DNA of 64,000 nt from NCBI GenBank assembly GCA_973895155.1, contig OZ316898.1, forward strand, positions 14,756,001-14,820,000, given 5' to 3'. Shown in pieces: positions 32,577-45,407 of this stretch. The stretch is from Marsupella aquatica. Taxonomy: Eukaryota > Marchantiophyta. Under the pieces are notes generated by a model. The model was not told the origin of the DNA and made no database searches. It saw only the letters and a list, made by a program, of their open reading frames with translations. The first letter of the stretch is position 1. Every line of letters begins with the position of its first letter. The translations under genes and the position numbers were made by a program.

Positions 32577-34361
32577 ATTCCCCGTTGATGTTGATGAAGA
32601 GTCAATTCTTTCTTCCTTAACCTTCCCTTTATTTTTGGCTAGCCCATCCCACCTTTCCTTTCTTCTGGTAGATCGAGTAGAGACCCGGTAGCAATCATGA
32701 TCCAAATCCTCTTCTGAGAAGGTTGATAGGGCCTTGGCCTCATCATCAGATGGTCCAAACCCTGCCTCGGCATCCGTTTGCCATCCGAGTTTGATGTGGT
32801 TGATTTGAACTCCTCCGGGGGTAGTACCTGGCGGTAAGACCTTGACTGGCAAGAGCTTATGATTTGCGGCTAGGCCTGCCAACCACGTAGGACATTGTCC
32901 TAGCATGTGACCCTCCTGTCGGCATCCCATACATAGCTGAGCTGGTTGTCCATCACCTTGTTTGCGTGCATTCGGGCATTCTCTAGCAAAATGACCAGGT
33001 TGACCACAATTATAGCATGCCGCAAATCTGTGCACATTTGGCCTAGGAGGTACTGACGGATTTTGAATAATCCGAGGATACATTTCTCCCGGATTGTTCC
33101 TTAATCCTGACCAGAGAGATGCAGGTCTGTTGGATAGGTCTCGTGCTCCAGTCTCACTGATGTTGAAAACACTATCAACGACATCCCCTAAAACGTACTC
33201 TACTTCTCCCTGACATGGTCTGACCTCAGCCATATGCCGAACATGACTAGTATTAAGTTTAGGACACGCATCTTTATGGTGTCCGGTTTTATAACATAAG
33301 GCACACCATACAGAGCTATCCTCCTGTACTACCTTCTTCTTCGGTTTTACCTCTGCTATTATAGCCTTAAGCTGCTCGGTAAGGGCTACGATGTTATCTG
33401 GTGTTTTAGCCTCTAGCTTGACTTTCATCTTCCCCCTCCTTCTACCCTTCCTTTTCCTAGTTTTTTCTTCTTCAGAACTAGAAGATGACTCACTCTTGCT
33501 ACCTCCACTATCCGAGCTTGAGTTATCACTTCTTGACTTCTTAGAATGTTTCTTTTTCTTATTGTTTTTCTTATGGGTTGATCCTTCCTCCGATGAGGAA
33601 CTCTCAGACTTAAGTTGTTTCTTCGGGCTTGTGATATCTGCATTAATGTATAATTGAATATCTCTAATTGCCTTGGCTAGAGTCTCTGGATTCTCCTTCC
33701 TAATTGCAAAACTCATCTTTTGTGGCAAAGCATTCACTAACCATTGAAGTTGCATACCTTCAGATGCATTGGTCTTTGTACGTCTTACCATCTTTTGGAA
33801 GCGTTGCAGGAACTTCCTGAAGGATTTGTTCTCCTTGAACCGAAGTCGTCCCAACTTCAGCACTGCTAACTCTGAAGTTCCAATGGGTCAAAACTCCTTG
33901 ACAAATAGCGATCTGAAAGTATTCCAGATGGCTTGATTTTCCACGTCCAATGCTCTGTACCAAGGCCTAGCCTCACCCTTGAACAGGCCGGGAAGAATTT
34001 GCATCTTGATGGCCGATTCTCCATTTGCTACAGCAGTTCCTTTGAAGTCATCCAACCATTCGTCCGGATCCTCATCTCCTCTTCCATGAAAGGCCTTGTA
34101 ATGAATACGCGACCGTTGGCTCAGTCTGGTCCCTGGCCTCTCGTCTGGCCGTGCCTCTGGTTCCCCCATGTCGGTTGGAGACTCACTTCTCCTTACCGAC
34201 CCTTCTTCTGGTATGTCTTCTTCGATGCCAATTTCAGTTACAGAGCTACTAGCTCTTTCTGCCCCTCTTAGTCGCTGTGTATCATGCCACCCGACGAGTT
34301 GCTGTAGACGAGCTCTCTCCCATTGAATCGCTCTTTCCTCTCTCGGTGTAGGTTCAGTCAT
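32577..34361 (-). pseudogene. gag: Element 2 gypsy gag (broken)
   Basis: Minus strand, start placed at ATG 34,361 (MTEPTPREERA). The gag core includes DEDPDEWLDDF, ILPGLFKGEARPWY and a C-terminal helix region. Three CCHC knuckles follow (CALCYKTGHHKDACP, CYNCGQPGHFARECP, CMGCRQEGHMLGQCP). The layout matches element 1 gag residue by residue in order, including serine- and lysine-rich spacers. A TGA near 33,887 replaces the Arg of FLKEFRS in element 1. The coding stops at about 32,577 where element A begins. Confidence 0.9.
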
Positions 34362-34432
34362 TACCCACGCTTCCTTCCTAACTTCATATCTCACGGCTTA
34401 AGAAATGCCCCCTCCATCTAGCCCCAAAAATG

Positions 34433-35331
34433 TGGTGCGTCCCATGGCTCCCCAAACCCAAGAAAACCCCCTTGCTCAAGCCGATTCCCGCAGGTTTCAT
34501 CCTCGGCGAGGCCGTTTCCGCGGGTTAGCGGCATGGGACGCTGCTAACTCTCCTTCTACTACTATTAACATTTTACACACATATACTGGACAGATCCTTC
34601 ATCGGGTCATGAGATACTTAGCCGGCCTATTCTAGGCCTTCCCTTGTATTCCTCTCCTGGTCTTCCATTAGGTATGTTTGGATTTTGCCGCCGGAATGAT
34701 CCCCAATTGGCTTGGTTAAGCCGCTAAGACCCCTCTCAGCTCGACACATCCAACTCTCACTCCCTTGCTACTTCCCTTCATTGATGTGGGCACTCTTCAC
34801 ACAAGTTAATGCGACACACAAATAGCAAAATGACTCCTTCTTACTGAGTTATACCATGCACTTGCCATACAAACAGTACATCTCATACACAAGCTCTGCG
34901 AACTAAGCCGTGAGGCCAACTCTATTCAGTTCTTAGGCATGAGGAAACATGAATATACACATGGGTCATTGTATAACTAACCGAGAGCTTCTCTTACTAC
35001 TTGATCCCAGCCCTGCTGGTGCAACTAAAAACTTGCTAAAGAAGAGGCCCTGGACTCCCCGCTGCCCAAGTATTTATCCTGGCAATGGATCTGTCCAGAA
35101 CTTTGCTACGTAAGCTTAATCTATCCTACCTGTAATCTACCTAATTGTACAGCGAGGCAGGAGCACAAGTGTTGCTCCTACCAGTGGATCCGCCATCCCA
35201 CTAATCTAAGTGTCAGGCCGTCTCTTGGTCTTGATCCTAATCCTAAACTTGGAGATCTGAGCCCGCCCTGCCCACTCACGCCTCCTACCTCCATGTCCGC
35301 CCTTCCTAAAAGGAATGGCGCCCTTGCACCG
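34433..35331 (-). repeat. 5' LTR of element 2 (minus orientation), partly in an inverted-repeat arm
   Basis: Lies between the gag start and the extra-ORF end on the minus strand. It ends ...GCACCACA followed by TTTTTGGGGCTAG, a plausible divergent PBS region. Most of it is matched in reverse at about 40,988-41,767, the LTR of the plus-strand copy. The outer boundary is uncertain. Confidence 0.5.
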
Positions 35332-36179
35332 TCACGACCCTGGTGGCGGATCCTCAATGGACGCCCCCAATGCTTCCCCCATAGCCACTGCCATCGGTCC
35401 ATCCTCTGACAGATTACTTGCCCCGGACCGAGTCAACTCTTCATCGGCTTGACTGGGTCCACCCTCGGCTTTGGCCTCAGCATCGGTCATGGCCTTCGAT
35501 ACGGCTTCGGCCTCCCCGACATGTTCTAGTGGAGGATCTGATACCTCGGCTTCATCAATAGCTGTCCCGGCCTCCGCCTTGCCATCCCCACCTTTTTCAA
35601 CAAGTGGATCTACTGCCATGACCATGCCGGAGGTTGGTGCCAGGTTGACCTCCTGGGTCACAACGGCTTGGTAAGTCGTATAACTCCCAGACCCTGAAGG
35701 TTTTCGCTTCTTCTTCTTCCCTGTTTTGGTAGCTGGTCCCTTCCCTTTGCTACCTACCTCCGGCACCGGGGCTTGTGTCTCGGCTTGTCCTTCGGCCAGT
35801 ACCCCTCCTGGTAACGGAGTTCCCACAATTGGAATTGGACCAGATGAAGCTAAGCACTTAAATACTGTGGCCTGTTTCTTCAGCCGCTCCGTTTGGTTGT
35901 CGGCCCGCCGCTGTAAGTTCTCCATCTTCCTGGTGGTTTCCTCCAACTCCTCCTGGGCTTCCTCCAGGTCCTTCCGTCCCTCCTGCAGCTCCTTTCTGGC
36001 TTCCTCCAATTCCAATTTTAAGGTAGCCCTCTCCTCCTGGGTTGCTCTTAGCTCCTTGTCGAGCTCTGTTACAACCTCAGACTCCATCTTATTCATCTTG
36101 GCATAAGTCTGGTCGAGCTGGTCGTCCTTCTCACGCAGGTCGGCCTTGAAACTGGCCGTCAGGGACGCAAGCTCCTGCT
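34552..36179 (-). repeat. Inverted-repeat arm 1 (1,628 bp)
   Basis: The reverse complement matches 40,140-41,767 with few substitutions and equal length. It covers the end of an extra ORF plus most of an LTR. At 36,179 it abuts plus-strand pol sequence, so two gypsy fragments meet head to head. Confidence 0.9.
35332..36179 (-). pseudogene. C-terminal fragment of a gypsy extra ORF (coiled coil), inverted copy
   Basis: Translates to a heptad-rich Glu/Lys/Leu coiled coil followed by a low-complexity Gly/Ala/Glu tail. It is almost identical to the C-terminal half of the ORF at 39,566-40,987 on the plus strand. The N-terminal half is absent because the inversion junction falls at 36,179. It cannot start on its own except at internal Met codons, so it is a fragment. 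Confidence 0.85.
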
Positions 36180-36185
36180 ACAGCT

Positions 36186-36533
36186 TTAGAGGAGGCAAGA
36201 ATGATTTTAGCCGAGAGAGTAGAATATAGACAGAATACCATGAAACAGCAGTATGATAAAAGGTTGAAACTAGTTAGTATTCACACAAGAGATCTTGTAT
36301 TACTTTATGACAGTAGGTATAGTAGGTTTCCGGGGAAACTTTACACCTCCTGGTTAGGACCTTTCAGGGTATCAATGAAGTTCTCTAATGGCTCTGTGAA
36401 ATTGGCCAACATTACTGGAGAGGTGTACCCAGTTCGCATCCATTACAACCGCCTCAAGAAATACTATATGGACGAAGATGAAGTTGTTCACGAGGACGCT
36501 TCACAATTAAGTGGGGAGCTATGTGATGCCTAG
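36186..36533 (+). pseudogene. Gypsy integrase C-terminal fragment
   Basis: Open frame with LEEARMILAERVEYRQ, DLVLLYDSRYSRFPGKLY, WLGPFRV and HYNRLKKYYMDE. It matches the end of the element 1 polyprotein in order and spacing. It starts abruptly at the inversion junction, so most of pol is missing. It ends at a normal stop. It belongs to the plus-strand gypsy copy that continues into the extra ORF downstream. Confidence 0.85.
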
Positions 36534-36631
36534 CCAGGAATCACTAGGCCAGTTAAGTGGGGAAAACGGAGGTGTACCCTATAAACACATTAGTATAGTA
36601 ACAAAAACAAGGAAAATATAAACAATTAAGG

Positions 36632-39600
36632 GTGACTATGGAACCCGGGCCGAGGCCGGAGGTAAGGACGCCGGGGGAGAGAACACGATTAGGGTTAGGG
36701 CGCGCTAAGCATCGGCGGCTAGGGGTAACCAACGGGAGGAAAGACCAGAGGAGGAGAGGGGTAAGGACCGCTCACGAGGAATGGTGGCTCATTTGCAAGC
36801 ACAAACTAGGCAGACGACTACGAAAAGCCAACTACTGTCAGTTGCTTAGGCAAGCACTCTAGGCGAGAGCAGATACCAACGATCAACTCAAGGAGGGTAT
36901 GAGCAACGTCAATCAAGCGGCACATTTTTGGGGATGCCTGTTCAAACGGGCAACTGAGTACATTAGGACTTACGAGGACGAAGAATCCGAGAGAGCAGCT
37001 CGAGAATGGCAGGAGCTTGCTCGACTGTGGGAGCTATAGAAGTCTGCCTTCTTAGGAGGAGAACTCATCAAGGCCGAGTTCTTGTGGACTCCTACTGCCA
37101 ATCAGCTTGATGACCTTCTGTTTTGCGAAGACAGAATCATCGGCATTCGGGAAGCCATCAACCGCTGCAATGATGCGCACTGGGAGTTGAAGGGTAGCAC
37201 GGAGGGGTGGACGAAGGCAACTGTGCTAGCAGAAACATCCATGACAACCGAGATGAAGAGGAAAGGAAACAACAACAAAGAGGCCACCCCGGCAAAAAGA
37301 ACAAGGTCGGCGGCACCAAGGAAGCCAATAGAGCAGCAGAACAGGAGGCAGGGAGAAGCCGAAGAGGAGGAGGTCGATCCCATCAATGCCATTCCAACAA
37401 AGGATGACACCTGGAAAGGCTGGGCGGCGATCCTACCAGAGGAAGTGCAATTACATTTTGCACGGGAGGAGGATGCATGCTTTACGGCCATGCAGACCAA
37501 GAAGTACCAAGGCTTCATGGCCGGATCCGGCTTGGAAGCCTTCGTAAGATTACCATGGCTGAAGCCGGAGGTGCCGGACTCAGACTTATTAGAATTCGTG
37601 GGATCATGGGAACCCGAGACCAACTCCACGAGGGTGTATGGGAAGGATTTCTATCTCACTCCCCGGGTGATTGCCGAGGTGTTTGGCTTGCCGATGGCCT
37701 CATTCACAATTGGAGGACCCAAAAGGAACGTCACACTCAAAAGTGACCATAGTTTATTATGCTTTAGGATATCATTTTTAGGGTGTAATGAGATGATATA
37801 GAAAATTTGATATACTATACTTAATAAACATCCTATAGGTTGGTAACATTCATTAAACTATCTAGCATGTGAGACTTTGAAGCTTTCCTTATATGTCCTT
37901 CAAAGATTGATAAAAGGACTTGTCACGCAACGGGTCACATCATTTCAGGACTCAAAAGGACTCTAAAAAATGCATTTTAGACAATGAAAATTTACCAAAG
38001 CATGCATACTAATAGCATAATCTTATATTTCAAAACTTAAATAGTGACACGTGCACTAAACCTTTATGTACAGGACAAAAATAATCAGCAATTTTGGCTT
38101 ATTTAGGGCCATCAATACCAGGATCCCTTAAAACAGTTGAAAACTTGATGTATCTACATGGTGAGGTAGGTTACACCATGTAAAATAGTCTTGTGAAAAA
38201 AATTAGACTTAAATGTCTTGAGATAAAATCATGATGAACCTTTTTCCATGTTACAAAAGTCATTTTTCACTAACAAAGCATGTTTTTGAGTCCTGAAAGT
38301 GGTTCCTGCGAGGTACACCCAATTGTGAATGAGGCTCGATGGGTAATAAGACCAAGGTTGATACCAGGAAGACCTTACTTGACAAGGAGTTCCGGTCGTT
38401 CCTAGGACCATCAATGAAGAATGGATTCTTCTGGAACACCTGCACCAACCCGCACATTGGAGAGATGATCGATTTCTTGCGGGTGACCATGCATTGTAAC
38501 TTGCCAAGGGCAGAGATCGGCAAGGCTTAGGTCTACTTGGCAGAAAGGCCAGACCCAAGCCAGGATTACAACGGGTACCTCCTCAACCAACTGAAGAAGA
38601 TCTTGAAGGAGGAATAGCAGGTGATCGGCGTGGGAAGCGTGTCCCGGCTTGGCTATCACATGCCGTTGTTGTGCCGGTATGCCAGAAGTCAAATCTTTGC
38701 CCCAGTACTTCCCCTATCGGCAAGGGCACCGGAGGAGGTTCCGGAGCAGAGGCCGGCAACAGAAGAGCCCAACCAGCCTGCCAGTCCTACGATCGAGCAG
38801 GTGTTTCGGCCAGGGAAAGAAGACTTGCCGATGCAGCAATCAGGCATGCACAATCTGTTGAAATTGCTGGAGAAAGAGAGAACGGCACTGGCAACGGCAA
38901 CGGCACCGGTACATGACACTACCCCAAAGGCCGGCCTATGCCGACTCAGGAGGGAAAACCCCTTTATCGGAGCCAAGGAGAGAAGGAGGCCGGAACACAA
39001 GCCGGGATTTCAAATGTATGTGGGAGCCTCAAGCCCCGAATCGGAGGCAGAGCAGCCTAAGGCTCCTTCCCGCAGAAAGCAGGGGGAGAGGACAGCTTGG
39101 AAACCAGAGGAGGAACCAGAGCCCGTGATCTATGAGGCCGTTTTCACGGCAAGACCAGGGGAACAGAGGGGGAAGCCGGGAGTCCAAGCAGTGGAGGAGG
39201 CGGTGGAGGACTACAGCAATGATAACTCCAGCTATGGATCGGATCATCATGTTCCAGGAGTAAGGACCTGTGGCCGGTTTATCCCTACGCTTCCACGAGT
39301 AGTTCGAGGGGACCCCACCTAGCAGAGTAGCCCTGAGTCTCCCCCACCAGAGGTTGCTCCCCCGAGCTTTGACGGCATAAAGCAGACGGCACAAGAGTTT
39401 TAGGAGCAACTTAGGGAGGAAGAGAAAGCAGCCCTGGCTAGGGAGAAAGATTTACTAGAAGGAGATTGGCCGGAGGACATCAGGCGGCTTGCCAAAAAAA
39501 GAAGCAACCCTCTTGCCACCATAGAAGAAATCCACAAGGCGGCTTGGGAACAGAGGCCGCGGTGGTTGATGCCAATGAATTCTACTTACTCCACCTATGC

Positions 39601-40987
39601 TAAAGATAGAGCCATGGAGTACGGGGAGATGTGTGGGGATCTTGCACTCAACATCTTTGGGGAGGAGTTGGAGCAGGGACCCTTTTTCCAGAGGGAGATG
39701 TTGGAGAAGCACCGATTAGAAGAAGCGGTGGCTTTGGAGAGAAGCAAGAAGGACGAGGTCATCGGGCGGCTTAGGGAGATGGAAGCCGAGGTGGAAGACC
39801 TGCAAGCGGCCAAGAAAGCCCAAGATGAGCTACGGATTAAGCGGCATGAGCTAAACATCATGCAAGGACAATTGGATGCCGCTCAGTCTGGCAATCAAAT
39901 TATCAAAGATAAACTGACTCGGACCCAAGGAGAGTTGGCCAACGCGGTCAAGGACAGGGAGAAGTGGAAGCAGGAGCTAAGGGACGCAGAGGAGGCCCAC
40001 ATAACCGCCAACAACCGGGCCATGGCGGAGACTCAGAGAAGGGAGAGGGCGTTGAAAAGAGAGCTCGAGGATATCCGCGGAGCCCTTGAGGAAAAGGAGG
40101 CCGAGTTAGGGAAATCCTATCAAGGGATTATTGCACTGCAGCAGGAGCTTGCGTCCCTGACGGCCAGTTTCAAGGCCGACGTGCGTGAGAAGGACGACCA
40201 GCTCGACCAGACTTATGCCAAGATGAATAAGATGGAGTCTGAGGTCGTAACAGAGCTCGACAAGGAGCTAAGAGCAACCCAGGAGGAGAGGGCTACCTTA
40301 AAATTGGAATTGGAGGAAGCCAGAAAGGAGCTGCAGGAGGGACGGAAGGACCTGGAGGAAGCCCAGGAGGAGTTGGAGGAAACCACCAGGAAGATGGAGA
40401 ACTTACAGCGGCGGGCCGACAACCAAACGGAGCGACTGAAGAAACAGGCCACAGTATTTAAATGCTTAGCTTCATTTGGTCCAATTCCAATTGTGGGAAC
40501 TCCGTTACCAGGAGGGGTACTGGCCGAAGGACAAGCCGAGACACAAGCCCCGGTGCCGGAGGTAGGTAGCAAAGGGAAGGGACCAGCTACCGAAACAGGG
40601 AAGAAGAAGAAGCGGAAACCTTCTGGGTCTGGGAGTTATACGGCTTACCAAGCCGTTGTGACCCAGGAGGTCAACCTGGCACCAACCTCCGGCATGGTCA
40701 CGGCAGTAGATCCACCTGTTGAAAAAGGTGGGGATGGCAAGGCGGAGGCCGGGACAGCTATTGATGAAGCTGAGGTATCGGATCCTCCACTAGAACATGT
40801 CGGGGAGGCCGAAGCCGTATCGAAGGCCGTGACCGATGCTGAGGCCGAAGCCGAGGGTGGACCCAGTCAAGCCGATGAAGAGTTGACTCGGTCCGGGGCA
40901 AGTAATCTATCAGAGGACGGACCGACGGCAGTGGCTACGGGGGAAGCGTTGGGGGCGTCCATTGAGGATCCACCACCGGGGTCGTGA
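36632..40987 (+). pseudogene. Gypsy extra ORF of the element 2 family (broken, with insertion)
   Basis: Reading through stops gives a long protein. An N-terminal helical part is followed by a domain around LLEFVGSWEPETNSTRVY and YLTPRVIAEVFGLP, resembling the putative plant transposon protein domain of Athila-type elements. A Glu/Pro-rich linker and a long coiled coil (39,640-40,460) follow, then a low-complexity tail. In-frame stops near 36,861, 37,039, 38,528, 38,616, 39,320 and 39,402 are all TAG, fitting CAG to TAG. A stretch of about 600 bp (37,714-38,318) breaks the domain. The last 1,422 bases (from about 39,566) are open. It occupies the same slot as the 618-aa ORF of element 1. Confidence 0.75.
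37698..38334. repeat. 16-bp inverted repeat around an AT-rich insert
   Basis: CCTCATTCACAATTGG at 37,698-37,713 is mirrored perfectly at 38,319-38,334. The 605 bp between is AT-rich, non-coding and interrupts the extra ORF. It is either a small inverted-repeat element or a local inverted duplication of coding sequence, since weak similarity extends inward. Confidence 0.6.
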
Positions 40988-41767
40988 CGGTGCAAGGGCG
41001 CCATTCCTTTTAGGAAGGGCGGACATGGAGGTAGGAGGCGTGAGTGGGCAGGGCGGGCTCAGATCTCCAAGTTTAGGATTAGGATCAAGACCAAGAGACG
41101 GCCTGACACTTAGATTAGTGGGATGGCGGATCCACTGGTAGGAGCAACACTTGTGCTCCTGCCTCGCTGTACAGTTAGGTAGATTATAGGTAGGATAGAT
41201 TAAGCTTACGCAGCAAAGTTCTGGACAGATCCACTGCCAGGATAAATACTTGGGCAGCGGGGAGTCCAGGGCCTCTTCTTTAGCAAGTTTTTAGTTGCAC
41301 CAGCAGGGCTGGGATCAAGTAGTAAGAGAAGCTCTCGGTTAGTTATACAATGACCCATGTGTATATTCATGTTTCCTCATGCCTAAGAACTGAATAGAGT
41401 TGGCCTCACGGCTTAGTTTGCAGAGCTTGTGTATGAGATGTACTGTTTGTATGGCAAGTGCATGGTATAACTCAGTAAGAAGGAGTCATTTTGCTATTTG
41501 TGTGTCGCATTAACTTGTGTGAAGAGTGCCCACATCAATGAAGGGAAGTAGCAAGGGAGTGAGAGTTGGATGTGTCGAGCTGAGAGGGGTCTTAGCGGCT
41601 TAACCAAGCCAATTGGGGATCATTCCGGCAGCAGAATCCAAACATACCTAATGGAAGACCAGGAGAGGAATACAAGGGAAGGCCTAGAATAGGCCGGCTA
41701 AGTATCTCATGACCCGATGAAGGATCTGTCCAGTATATGTGTGTAAAATGTTAATAGTAGTAGAAGG
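40140..41767 (+). repeat. Inverted-repeat arm 2 (1,628 bp), including LTR remnant
   Basis: Reverse complement of 34,552-36,179. It includes the extra-ORF end, a purine-rich stretch after the stop (about 41,012-41,045) and most of an LTR. The LTR lacks about 120 bp at its 3' end compared with the other arm, so it was truncated at 41,767. Confidence 0.9.
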
Positions 41768-42698
41768 TGGAAAGCATGATTGAGGGGTACCAAAATGTGC
41801 AAAAATGATTGGGATTCTGGGATGGCAGTCCTCACAATCCTTGGCACATGAATGGTTGAGATGACAAGGATCTTGAGCCGCCAAGGATGTTTTGAACTCA
41901 CTTTGAGACAAAACATACTTAAGACTTAATAACGACATTGGTGGGGCTAGGACATTATGAGGACTCCAAACGCGCGGAGTTCTCTGCCAATTTGAATCCC
42001 TTGAGAAGAGAAGTGCGGCCAACGTGAGAGTTGTACAGTTGTCCACAAAACTTCCCGCTCACAGAAAGCTTGGGCCGCCCATTTCTCACTTGCACTTGTT
42101 TCACTTGGGCGGAGCTCTATCCGCCCATTTCGCACTTGCACAGTTTGTTTCAAATGGGCGGATTCCTTTCTCATTGAAGTTTCACTTGGGCGAAGCTCTA
42201 TCCGCCCATTTCTCACTCAAGTTTCACCTGGGCGGAGCTCTATCCACAGAGCGTATGTGGTAATGAGGGTTTGAGCATTGCGGATTTGCCAATTGATAGA
42301 GGATTGCTGCTTGACGGGTTGTTGATTGCTGCGCATTGGGGGATTGGTCATTGCTGTGCATCGGGGATCGTGGATTGCTGCACATTGGAGGATCGTTGAT
42401 TGCTGGGCATTGGCGGATTGCGAGCTACTTAATTGCGGTGGAGGATTACTGCTCGTTACTAGCTGGTTGCTGCTCGGTGGAAACTACTCGGTGAGTTGCA
42501 AAGCAGACATCAGAGGGGACTTAATTTTGTTATCGTGGCTAGAAGGTATAGCTCAAACTTCAAATTTATGTATATTCCTATATAGGCTATCGCTCCGTGT
42601 AGTTTAGTCCATCCTGTGAGGCGTACCTTTACATATTGTGGGCAGAGCTCTTATTGAGTGTTTAGTCACAGTTTTTTTGTTTATTCAGGAAGAGTTCG
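41768..42698. other. Non-coding stretch with GGGCGGA palindromes, upstream of region C genes
   Basis: No gene seen. TGGGCGGA-N6-TCCGCCCA at 42,106-42,127, a one-mismatch copy at 42,187-42,208 and half copies near 42,070, 42,155 and 42,232, separated by TTTCTCACTTG-type words. Between 42,300 and 42,430 there are repeated GGATTGCTG words. A pyrimidine tract and AG at about 42,688 suggest a 5' UTR splice acceptor. Confidence 0.65.
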
Positions 42699-45123
42699 AT
42701 GAATACCACTTCTCCATTGACAATTGATGGAGGGGTGGATGTCAAGTTGATACAACGAGTATCCAATGTCCTGGCGAAAGCTGAGACAGGCATCACGAAG
42801 GAAAACACCAAAGCTCAACTGCCAAGAGCAGCTAAGAAAGTGAAAGGCCAGAGCTCTGATGTAACTTGGTCTCCGACCGAGTTCTACAAGGATGTTGCCT
42901 GGTTTGCTACAAAATTTGGTCTCCCCAATGAGGGTGAAACTCCGCACAAGATTTTAGATCTCACCAAGGAACAGTTGAGTGCGTGCTTTGGTGAGGTAAC
43001 AAGGAATGGCTATAAGCTAAGTACTTGCACGGGTATTCCTCTTGATGAGATTTTAGCACTGTCTCAAGTGGTGGACGGGTATGAGAAGCCTATTAATGGA
43101 ATTCTATCTCATACGTTTGTCAAAGGTGCCTATGCCGAGCGGGTGCTTCATAGAAAGGTAAACTGGGCAGCTTATGCATCGACAAAACTGAAGGGTCAGG
43201 TAACTCAGTGGTCACGAGATGGGAAAGGTAGGCCTGATGGCCCTCCTTGTGTTAGAAAGCCTCAACTGTATTCAGCTCCAAAGTCTTCGTCAGAGACTAA
43301 ACCCGTCGTCTGTGACGGACAGTTAGCACTTTTTGAGAGCCCTAAAAGTGTCGTGCCCAAGGAGCTTGGCAGTTGCAGCTTGACCAAGGTTAGGACAGTA
43401 CCTCCTCCCACACCTATTCTATGTGTTCGTCCATCTGAGAAGAGACAGATTCCCTTGAAAGTGAAGAATGTTCTGGTATCTGCCATAGAAGTCGAGATAT
43501 CTAAAATGAGGGGTCAGCTCGTGTCTGTGAACAAGAGGTTTGACAAGGTCCATTCTACCATGGACAAACTGAAGGTAATTCAGTCGGGACGTGATGATGT
43601 GGAGAGCTCATTACAGCAAGAGATTGAGAACCTACGACTTCAAGAAGATAAAATCTCCAACGAAATTGATGCAGAAGAAATTGCAGTGGAAGAACTAACG
43701 ACCGACATTGAGTTGGAATCCAACAAGCAGGGTGAAGGAGAGGCGATTGAAGAGGTACTTTGAGATTTCCTCCTTCATCTTGCTAGGATCATGTCCTTTC
43801 TCTGTTTAGGACCCGTTTGTTTGCGGTTGTGGACTTCAATGTGGGCTTTAGGCGATGGACCTTGTGGCAAGACATGTGATTGTTTGAAATGTTGATATTG
43901 CAGGTTAACAACGACTTGTTGGCCTTGATGGGGACAACGCTGAGAACTCACGAGAGTACAGTCATCCAGCTTTCTAGCCTGTTGGAAGCCACCCGATGGG
44001 ATTTGCATAGTGTGAAGGAAAGATTATAGAGAAAACAAGAGTATGACGAGAGTGTGCCTAAAATGATGTCCCGGATGTTTGACTTATCTAACAAGTTAAC
44101 AGCAGAACGCCGAAAGATTGAATCTAATTTGAAGCATCAGGAAGTAGAGCTTGCGATTGTGGCAGACATTTTATGCAACCCATGTCCTGCAGTGATGCCA
44201 TGTTATACCCTTACGTCCACTGAAACAAGTTTTAGCAGAGTTTTTGTATCAAGTTGTCCAATTTGTTGCAATGGATACCATTGCTACAATTGGATCCCAA
44301 CATCATGTGGGCACACATATCATCCTGCATGTTTGTTTACTTATATTCATTCATGTACGGGCGGCCCACAATGCAAGGCATGCGGGGCAATTTTCAGTAA
44401 TGACTGGTTACAAACCTGGGGTTTAGATGATGAGCAAGGCTACAAAGAGGGCACTCATATAGCCCTGGAGCATCACCCAATGGCCATGGAAGTGGAGGAC
44501 CTATATGGGAAGAACTGTAGGCGATTGGCCCAGAGGCGACAGTTGGTGAACAATATGGTCTCAATCGAAAGAAAGGTATCCACTGATCTGCACTTTAATT
44601 GCTAGTTGGCTTTCAATTGATGAATTTGCAATCTTTGGAGATGGATGGGTTACGAATGGATGTTGAGCACTGTTCATTGTGTACTGCTTCTTATGGAACA
44701 TGGTCTGCTGTTGTGGAGCAGGATTTGCAAGAGATTGTTGAGCGATGCTTGGCTTCTATAACACCTTCTTCCACGGTTGAGGATGCAGCTATTGAGGATT
44801 GCGGTGGTGAAGACAGATCATCCAAGATGGTCATGTTGTCACCAAAGGTTGAGGATGAGGATTCAGGGAAAAAATGGAAGTGTGATGTCGATTCTAGCAG
44901 GAAGGTGAAATTAATACCGTTGTTGAGTGCTAAGCCTGGTCAACATGTGCTAACGCCTAGTGCCACTCTCCCATTTTCCCCAGAGGCAGATGTCACCTTT
45001 AAGACATACTCTTCACTGAAGACTCCAAGCCCTTATGGACCGACAATACCTCCACCAAATTGCGATGGTGTAGATGCTAGGCCAAAGAAGAAGCTTTACA
45101 ATATGCCTCGGATAACGTTTTAA
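42699..45123 (+). pseudogene. Region C gene 1: coiled-coil protein with RING-type zinc finger
   Basis: Exons 42,699-43,754, 43,904-44,575 and about 44,641-45,123, joined in phase 0 by GT-AG introns. The first 150 residues form an unknown domain (TEFYKDVAWFATKFGLP). A basic linker and a long coiled coil follow. Exon 2 has a RING-like finger, CPICCNGYHCYNWIP, SCGHTYHPACL and QCKACG (44,256-44,390), suggesting E3-ligase or protein-interaction function. The last exon is acidic and low-complexity. A TAG at 44,027 interrupts the coiled coil and fits CAG to TAG. The third-exon acceptor is my least certain call. No transposase motif is visible in it. Confidence 0.6.
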
Positions 45124-45407
45124 GTCGTACATTCTGTGGCTGTTGAAGATGTGGTGTGCATTTTGCAATGCGCATACCGTGATTTTCATGCCTTTTGTGT
45201 TTAAAACTTCCTCTATGCTCTTTGTGCAGCTTCGAAAGACCAGCTGCAAATCATATTTTTGAGCAATTCTCAGTTTCTCACTGATAAGTCTTCACTAAAC
45301 CCTCTATTGGCAAATGTCATGTGCAAATGATGAGGAACCTTTAGCAAAGTCTTGTTGGTAATAGCACGGTCACTCTCTAATCCGAGTAATCTTAGATGAG
45401 GGGTCTG

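Noticed and set aside
34405-34635. 76-aa plus-strand ORF near the element 2 LTR
   Set aside because: It covers the LTR end and PBS region of the minus-strand element and has no motif.
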